A stretch of DNA of 64,000 nucleotides from Silene latifolia (lineage: Eukaryota; Streptophyta; Magnoliopsida; Caryophyllales; Caryophyllaceae), in assembly GCF_048544455.1 (NCBI RefSeq), contig NC_133530.1, positions 19,335,748-19,399,747 on the forward strand, in the 5' to 3' direction. A program made the position numbers and the translations under genes. The notes under the pieces were generated by a model, which was not told the origin of the DNA, searched no databases, and was given only the letters and a program-made list of their open reading frames with translations. Positions 56,768 to 64,000 of the stretch are shown in pieces. Each line of letters begins with the position of its first letter. Positions within the stretch are counted from its first letter, which is position 1.

Positions 56768-57699
56768 AGTTGGGTTTTTGATTAGGGTAGGGTTAAGGTT
56801 AGACCTGTAAAAAATGAGTCGGGTGAATCGAGTCCCCGGGTCGGGCCATACGAATATCGAATCAAGTTAGGACAATTGAGACAAGTTAATCCTCTTTGAA
56901 ATTTTGTATGATTATTAAGCTAATTCCTTATATGTTCCACCATTAGATTGAGTCATTATCGGTCATGTGTCCTCTGGAGCTTATTTTAACGCGAAATTGA
57001 ATTGGGACATACACAATTGTCGTCGATAATTGATTTAGATTATACCATGTGGATTATACTTAAATCCAAATTTTAATATTTCGTAGACCCTATTATAGAC
57101 GAGAGAAAAAAGGAACATACATCGGATGTACTACACTACTACCTCCAACCTTTTTGTTTTTGAGCATATATGTATATTTTTTGAGCTTATTAACCTCAAA
57201 CTTTAGTTTTTTTTTGAGCTTATTAAAATTTATAAGTTAGATTTTAATTTTTTTTTCTTTCAAAACTCTAATTTTACTAAATTTATATGTAATGTTTTTG
57301 AGTTTTATTGTACTTTTTTAGAGCTTAATGTTTAAATGAATAAACGCAGAAACTTTATAATAAAACTCGGAATTTTGAAAATAAAACTCAAAAATTTTAT
57401 TATAATGTTCAGAAACTAATGAATTTGGGGTAATACATCAAAGACAGTTCAGATCAGGTTTCTCAAATCGGGGTCAACTTTTATAAACTCTTTGAAACTT
57501 TGATTCAAATAATTGCCGCCTACAACTCAACCTACAACCAGCCATCAAACCCCTCGGCGCGCAGAAAACCCTTCCCTTCCCTTTCCAAATTCCAATTCAT
57601 CCACACCAACAAATTTGAACAAAATTCAATCAAAACCCATATCACAATCAACCCCAAATTGCCCAAATTAACCCTAGAATCAATCAATTTAGGGTTAAA
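56768..57699. other. Upstream region of the WSS1A-type gene
   Basis: No gene is seen up to about 57500. The last 200 bases are C- and A-rich and probably 5' UTR of the gene starting at 57700. No clear TATA box is visible. Confidence 0.45.
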
Positions 57700-60600
57700 A
57701 TGCAAGTGGGTGATTTGAATAAAGTGTGGGAAATAAAAGTACTGAAAAGAAAACCAAGACAAGATGAAGCACAGAAGTTTTTGGAGCGGATTGCAAAACA
57801 AGTGCAGCCCATTATGCGTAAACATAATTGGCGTGTCAAAGTTCTCTCTGAAATGTAGTAAGTTCTTGCTGTAAGACGGTTTTACATTAATATTGTGTTA
57901 ATGTAAAAGTACTGTAGTTACAAAATAGATGCGTTTTATGATACATTTGTGTAAAACCGCCTCACGCAGGTATTTGGCTATGTTTTTTTTTTTTTGTTTA
58001 AATATGGTTTTATCCTTTTTGGGGCTGTGGGTCATGTTCAAATGTTGTGTTGGACAGTATATTTATTTTGTGGTAGGGAGGGGTAAGGCGGTGAACATCT
58101 GTGATCTGTCGCCGTCTTTGGTGGGTTGGCTTAAAGTAGTGACTCTGGTGAGGTACTGATGAATGTGATGATGCTGTATGTTTTTGTTCAAAGTGCATAC
58201 ATTTGCAGCAGTTTCGTTGTGGTGGTGGCAAGGACTGTGTTTTATAAGCTGCATCTATCTATGTAGTAATGTAATATGCATGATTTGGTTAAAATCTTCG
58301 AAATTTGGAATTTAGTTTTGCATTGTTTCCATTGTCATGTATTAAGTATATAGGCAGGCTTGTTCTAGTGAGTATATAGAAGAAAGTTGGAAAGGTTTCT
58401 AAATGTTTGTAGGGAATGAGTAATGAGTATATAGAAGAAAGTTTTACTAGAGACCGCCTAATATCCATATGTTTCTACTTCATTTGGCACTTTGTTGCTT
58501 TGAAGATCATCTCGGAGTTTTGTTATGCTTGGACTCATTTTTCTATTTTGACTTCTTAATCATGTCACAAAAGTGTGTTCTTTGAATATCAATAAGAAAA
58601 GGGCCTGGGATGTAACTTGTAACTAGCACCCTTTTTGCCGTTATATACGAAGTATATAATATTAGAATGCGCGGCTTCAATCTTACATTCCTAAAGTCTT
58701 CTGTTAATTCTTATTAATATGGTGAGTCCTTGTTTGGATACGATTTTGGGAGGAAAAGGGAGAGGAAAGTGAAAGGGAGGAAAAAGAATGGGAGAGGGAA
58801 TGGTGGATGTGTGTTTGGAATTTGGATAAAATTTCCGTCCAAGTCTTTCCAATGTGGGAGGGATTTTGATTTACGTTGAGGAGGGAAAATTGCTCTCTCC
58901 ATTTCCTTCATATCTTAGTTGTTGTTTTGAACCCCTCGTTTTTTGTCCCATCCCTTTCCCTCCAAAATCCAAATCATTCCATCCAAACAAGGCCGAAATC
59001 ACATTTACTCTGTTTCCCGCGTTCCCTATAATAGAGTTCAAATGCAACTTGCTAGTATGTCTTTGAGGATAAAACAAGGGCTACTATGGCTTAAAGATGT
59101 GTACTTTTGGGGTTTGGATGGAATGAAAGTGTCTCTTCAGTAGTGTGTCACCTACATGTGAACTCATATATGGTATCTTATAATGGCTCATAGGTTTTTT
59201 TCTTCCTCTGTGCGCTCATATATATTTTTTCCTGACCATATACGTTTTGCATAATGTAGCTTTGGGCTAACAGATGACCTCCGATTGTTTGCAGTCCTAA
59301 GAGGAAGGAACTTTTGGGATTGAATGTTGGTGCTGGAATTGAGGTGAAGTTGGCGCTTCGAAGGCCTAATAATGAGTTGGAGTTCAACCCATTTGATGAA
59401 GTTCTAGATACAATGCTACATGAGCTTTGCCATAATGCCCATGCTCCTCATAATGCCAGCTTCTATAAGCTTTGGGATCAACTTAGAAAGGTCTGTAATA
59501 TCCATAAATTAGACTGATAAGAAACTTCGGAACTGCTTATGTGCAGTTGAGCCTTTACTTCGCGTATAATCTCTCCTTCTACGAGTTTATCTGTGACATA
59601 GTGTTTCCCTTGTTGCTAATTTCCGACTAGTTTAGTTTTTGTCGTGTGTTCCCATGGGATGGAGTATTAGTTTGGAGCTCATTAGAACGTTTATAGTTTA
59701 TACGATTCAACTGTAAATTTTTGAACATTCATATGCAGGAATGTGAAGAGTTGATGGCCAAGGGAATAATTGGCACAGGGGAAGGATTCGATTTGCCAGG
59801 CAAACGGTTAGGCGGTTTCTCTCGACAACCACCTCTTTCTTCCCTTCGCAAAACAGCACTTGATGCAGCAGAAAATAGACAAAAGCTGAATTCTATTTTA
59901 CCATCCGGGCCTTTACGTATTGGTGGTGATAAGAGCATAATGACCGCTTTAAGTCCTGTTCAAGCTGCTGCTATGGCAGCTGAAAGGAGATTTCAGGACG
60001 AAATATGGTGTGCATCGGCTTCTAATGGAGTAGATATTGAAGGAGAGAGCAATTCTGATTTATTTGAAACAATAGCATTGGATAGGCAAAGTCAAAGTGT
60101 CCCTGGTTCAAGTTCCTCTGTTAGTGAGACGTCTCGGAAAAGGAGTAATACTGGCAATGGTGGCAACTTGATGGGTTTAACCAGCGACATTAACTCCACT
60201 TCTAACAGTGTTCATGAAGTAGGGCACGGCAAAAGGTCCCGTGGCAGTGATATTTCTGAACCCAACAGGGTTAGCTCATCTGAAAACAAGCATGATGAGT
60301 CTGTCATGTGGACTTGTGAAAAATGCACGCTGTTGAATCCCGTAAGTGATCCTTATGAACACTACACATACTTATATGAAGCGGTCTTACATATGAGACT
60401 AAGTGACTAACCCACTACTTCATGATTATATGACGAGTACACAAACATTTGGGTTCTAAAATACGTGACTGCTAGAATTATGTCTTATTAACTCTCAATC
60501 AGCAAATAACAATCGAAACTCTTTTTTTGCAGGCATTGGCTCTAATTTGTGAAGCGTGTGAAACTCTGAAGCCGAAAGATATGTCAGTGAAATATAAATT

Positions 60601-60724
60601 TTGGAATTGTAGATTCTGTACATTAGAAAATAGCGTAAGCTTAGACAAATGCTCAGCTTGCGACCAATGGAGATATTCTCGAGGTGGTCCTTTGTCGGCT
60701 TTGCCTCCTAATCTTGGCACTTGA
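57700..60724 (+). CDS. WSS1A: WLM-domain metalloprotease, WSS1A/SPRTN type
   Basis: Four exons: 57700-57857, 59295-59490, 59739-60341 and 60533-60724, all in frame, 382 aa. Proteases of this group cut proteins crosslinked to DNA; yeast Wss1 and the plant orthologue act in DNA-protein crosslink repair. The WLM domain holds HELCH (H95-H99) with a third metal ligand at H105 (HELCHNAHAPH). ASFYKLWDQLRKECEELM and DLPGKRLGG follow, then LSPVQAAAMAAERR. A variable linker leads to two RanBP2-type zinc fingers (W-x-C-x2-C-x10-C-x2-C): C311/C314/C325/C328 and C345/C348/C359/C362. The protein ends PLSALPPNLGT. Exon 1 is separated by a 1.4 kb intron. It is divergent from SSU72. I recall a strong match to Arabidopsis At1g55915. 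Confidence 0.93.
58727..58994. mobile_element. MITE-like element in WSS1A intron 1
   Basis: TCCTTGTTTGGATACGATTTTGG on the left and CCAAAATCCAAATCATTCCATCCAAACAAGG on the right are inverted, around a purine-rich left half and a pyrimidine-rich right half. A similar purine/pyrimidine pair at about 53545-53815 ends in ATCCAAACAAAGGAT. The target duplication is not clear. Confidence 0.55.
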
Positions 60725-61795
60725 CAGGTACTGTTAAAGTTGTTCTTCGGTCATGGCTTTCATGACTTCCACCATATTGTGTTCTTGGGTCGTGTTTGTT
60801 TGACTGATTTATTAATCATATCCTATCTCAAGGCTCCTATATTTACGTTGCTGTGTTTTTATCACCATCTTATACGGAAACTCATTGGAGATCTTTTGTG
60901 GAATGGGGCTGCTTTGCTTTCAAATGTATGTGATGGCTCTCATATTAGTATTCATGAAGACGGATGTTGCTGTTTTCTGTCACTGATTACTTATCAGTTA
61001 TCACCATCTTACCTGGAAACTCATCGGAATGCTTCTTTTGTCGAATCCCAGTTCTTGTTTTCAGAATTTTGTAGAACATGAAGTGAAATTGAAGCTTGTT
61101 TCATTTTCACAATTGCAGACCAAGTTTGTTTCCTCGTGAAGACGTGAAGTAGCGATAATGTAATCTGACATGAAATTGAAATTGCAAATATTCATCTTGC
61201 ATTCTTGAACTACTAATTTTTTTTTTCCTGTACATTGGCTTACTGGAAGTTTCCTGTTTGGCAACTGCAGAACTCCAAATTTTAATTGTACATTACTACA
61301 TGTCGAGATTTCGGACTAGGACAAAAACTCCTATGAAGCCATTGTCTGTATTTTATGGTTGCATTTTATAATTGGGTCAAAGGGTTTACTGACTTATTGC
61401 ATTTACAGATGTGGTATACCAGATGTACCTTTACTTAAGAATTATCTCGATAGAACGCGTCTGTTGTTTTAGCCGCAGGCTGTATATGTAGCTGTCAATG
61501 GACAGAAGTCAGCAAGTGCGCGAGTTCTAGGGCATAAGTATACTGAATTCGGAATTCCAGTGCAATGCACAGGTTGATTTTAAAATGAAAAAAGTGAAAA
61601 TAAATAATATCAAAATACACATCTGAATAAACGTATAAAAATGACTTGAAAGGAGGAAATCCGTCATTGAACAACTGCCATGTAAACTAAACTACCTTAA
61701 CTGATAGAATTCTGAAAAAGATAGCATCATCTCAATACAGAGATGAATCCTTATTTATAAATATATATAACTTAAACCCTTATTCATAAAACATC
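60725..61795. other. 3' flank of the WSS1A-type and MADS genes
   Basis: No gene is seen. The blocks TTATCACCATCTTAYCTGGAAACTCAT-like near 60858 and 60999 are a partial direct repeat. Part is probably 3' UTR of the convergent genes on both sides. Confidence 0.45.
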
Positions 61796-62744
61796 CTAAT
61801 ACTGCTCCGGGAATGAATACTGTGGAAGCACGGTAGGCATAGACATGGTCAACTCAGTACCATAAGATGACGCTTCTCCAACATCCAGTCCATGACCATG
61901 GTACATATTCATACCAGCATAATTGTATAACATCGCGCTATTACTAAACCCGCCATGTTCATATCCCATCAGCCCTTTCTGATCCGGTAAATAACCCGGA
62001 TTAAAATTCCCCATTTGGTAGGTTTCTTGCATATGACTGATATTGCTAACAACAGGGTAACTAAACATTTGACCTTGACCTTGACCTTGACCATAGACTT
62101 CCATGTGATTATGATGATACTCAACATGGTTAGCATTGTTGTGTGTTGCTAATGCTGGCTCGATTATCGGCTCTAAACCCGATTTCTCACCCTTAATCAT
62201 GTCAATCCTCTGATTAACACAACCAAGTTTTTGATCCAAATGAACAAGCAACCCAACAAGTTGGTCAGGGGTTAAACCATCAATAACAGAACTCATATTT
62301 GGATACTTAACCATTGCATTTTTATGTCTTAGTTTCGACAATTCTTGTTCCGCCTTTCGTTTCCATTCTTCAAACATGTCACCCAAGTTAAGCGACTTTT
62401 TCAGCCGCTCCTGCAAAGGGACACCCAAGTACCGGTCAATTATTTCCCGGGCAGGCTTGGGGTCTTTTTTAGCAGCCAAAACCAATCAATCTTGCAAAGT
62501 TCTATTGATCCTTAGGTTTAGGTCCTTTTGGAATAGTTATTGTTTTTTCGATAAAGGTATATACCTCGGGTTCCGAGGATTGTGTCCCTTTTTTATAAGG
62601 GTATATAATTATGCAAACCGGAACATCACATAATATAGCAAGTTCATTACCTTTCTTAAGTAAGCCTTGCTTTCTTTTTGCATATGTTGTATTTCTTGCC
62701 TTTTCTTTGGTTATAAACTCCATTGCTATTTTTGCTCTTCCCAT
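61796..62744 (-). CDS. Type I MADS-box (AGL-like) gene, frame interrupted once
   Basis: Minus strand. 62744 downwards encodes a MADS DNA-binding domain (MGRAKIAMEFITKEKARNTT, then YAKRKQGLLKKGNELAILCD and VCIIIYPYKKG). The rest, from about 62457 to 61796, encodes PAREIIDRYLGVPLQERLKK, a coiled region, and a Gly/Gln/Tyr-rich tail ending LPQYSFPEQY. The two halves are in different frames. An intron with donor GAG|GTATAT (about 62570) and acceptor CCCCAAG|CC (about 62457) would join them in frame as SSEPE-PAREI, like related proteins, but it is only about 113 bp with a poor pyrimidine tract. The alternative is a decayed gene. Type I MADS factors act mostly in female gametophyte and endosperm development; subgroup (M-beta or M-gamma) is not settled. 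Confidence 0.7.
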
Positions 62745-62818
62745 GGTTAATTTTGGTGAGTGAAAAAAGTGAAAAAAGTTTGAGATGGAAAGATGAATGT
62801 AAGAAGGTAATTATGAGG

Positions 62819-62825
62819 TTTTATA
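62819..62825 (-). promoter_or_regulatory. TATA box of the MADS gene
   Basis: TATAAAA in CCATATAAAACCTC on the minus strand, about 75 bp before the start codon. Confidence 0.55.
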
Positions 62826-62829
62826 TGGT

Positions 62830-63525
62830 AATTAATTAATATTTAATGCAACTGAGATCTTTTTAATATTTGTAAATTTGGATTTAATGGCAAGTTTGAA
62901 ATTGTATTATGGAAACAAATCAAAATAAATATTACGTACATTGGTTTATATTCATCTTAAGATAAGCTAAGATTAAATTGAACAATCAAATTTTATTTGA
63001 TTTATACTATGGAATATTCATCATATATTTATATTTTATATGATTGGTGAGGGAACCACATTAAAAATATTCTGCTTCTTGCAATGATTTTATTTACTTT
63101 TAAATTATATGGTTGATTTATTTATTTTATTTTAAAATTTGTGATTGGTTATAAAGTTTATCCTCTAATGCGTTGATAATATGATAGGGCTCGATATTAG
63201 AAGGTAAATCGGTCAATGCCGTTTGCCAATCACCCCCTAAAAATGAAAAATGGCATACATGTTTGTAAAAGTTGCACAAAATAAATCTTGCAAGAAGAAA
63301 GAACTTAATTCACACTTTATCGTAAAATACAACTAGCAAAATCATGGTAAGGAAAACATAACTTTAAATTGAGACCTGTTTTTATTCGGAAAGTTTTCAA
63401 CATTTAGGTAAAGTGTATAAAAATAAATTGTTTTGGGGTGTGTACCAAAATTAAGTTCTAACATCAAGCTCTAGTTACAAATTTAAATAGAGAATGTAAA
63501 ACCATTTAATTTTACACTAGTGTGA
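62830..63525. other. Upstream flank of the MADS gene, no gene seen
   Basis: Very A+T-rich, no repeats with clear ends. Confidence 0.45.
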
Positions 63526-64000
63526 GACTAGGGATGTCAATTTCACCCGCATCCATCAAAATTTGATCCTAAAAGATGGATGAAAACCCGACTTAAATGG
63601 ATGATGGATGGATGACGGATGAAACGGATGACGGATGGGTTGGATAAGCATGGTACAACCAAGTATAAGAATTCGAGCTTATGTGTATTCTTTCTGAGCT
63701 AATTTAAAGTTCATGTTTTTAATGTGTAAATGGATGAACTCAATACTTTCTAATAAAGCTCATATTCTTTAACATAAAGCTCGGACTTTATCACAAAGCT
63801 CAGATTCTACATCGTACAACATATACAACTGGTTGTATAGTCCATGAATTGGAAATTTCACCCACCATCCATCCATCACCCGATTTTATTACTTTTTATT
63901 TAATTTTTTTTACATATCACACATTATTATGATATAAAATTTTCAAATTTTTATATTTTTATACTCTTAATATAGGTATTTTGTGAACCTACTCACTACA
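63526..64000. mobile_element. Possible hAT-type MITE with GGATGA repeats, cut by the window edge
   Basis: CTAGGGATGTCAATTTCACCCG at about 63528 resembles a left end of TAGGGNTG-type elements. It is followed by (GGATGA)-like repeats (63590-63640), mirrored by CACCCACCATCCATCCATCACC at about 63858. No right end is visible before 64000. Confidence 0.4.

Noticed and set aside
57929-58159. 76-codon frame inside WSS1A intron 1
   Set aside because: It lies wholly within the intron, is overlapped by minus-strand frames, and has no domain.

Overview
The window looks like nuclear DNA of a flowering plant. The genes are intron-rich with plant-type splice sites and closely match known eudicot families, the intergenic DNA is A+T-rich, and MITEs, Helitrons, SINEs and LTR-element fossils are packed between genes. 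A eudicot, perhaps of the order Caryophyllales, is my best guess; the order is a weak inference.

Layout. Positions 1-10039 are repeat territory: a large inverted repeat (arms 1-3455 and 4381-7841, cut by the left window edge), each arm carrying a broken copy of an Athila-type ORF1-like reading frame, followed by a 3' untranslated tail, a polypurine tract and a Ty3/gypsy-type LTR (8754-10039). A palindromic 14-mer, TACTCGATCGAGTA, recurs in small arrays in both arms and in the LTR. 10869-19010 holds Helitron-type elements, partly nested and in tandem, with smaller elements inside and between them. Within this lies the first two-pore K+ channel gene (13001-14207, minus). 19853-21858 is a LINE remnant and a nest of three MITEs. 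A whole-looking ORF1-like frame stands alone at 22347-23657. A second two-pore K+ channel gene follows (24176-25422, minus), about 10 kb from the first and in the same orientation.

27595-32244 (or 32972) is SPO11-1, the meiotic double-strand-break transesterase, in at least 16 exons. By homology one intron is AT-AG with a U12-like donor and one is GC-AG. 33-50 kb is gene-poor, with MITEs, SINEs, a TRIM-like fossil, a LINE tail and a solo LTR with target-site duplication; it contains a single-exon DUF4408/DUF761 gene (40504-41220, minus) and ends at a small DUF7722-like gene (50536-50829, minus).

52-61 kb holds SSU72, the RNA polymerase II CTD phosphatase (52312-55473, minus), and, divergently, a WSS1A/SPRTN-type WLM metalloprotease (57700-60724, plus). 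A type I MADS-box gene (61796-62744, minus) closes the gene set; its reading frame is interrupted by either a short intron or a defect.

The genes do not form one pathway. Two links are worth noting: the K+ channel pair is a local duplication, and SPO11-1 (which forms protein-DNA covalent bonds) and the WSS1A-type protease (whose family removes protein-DNA crosslinks) share the window, which may be chance. All exon coordinates were set by eye from splice sites and remembered family sequences; no search or alignment program was run.
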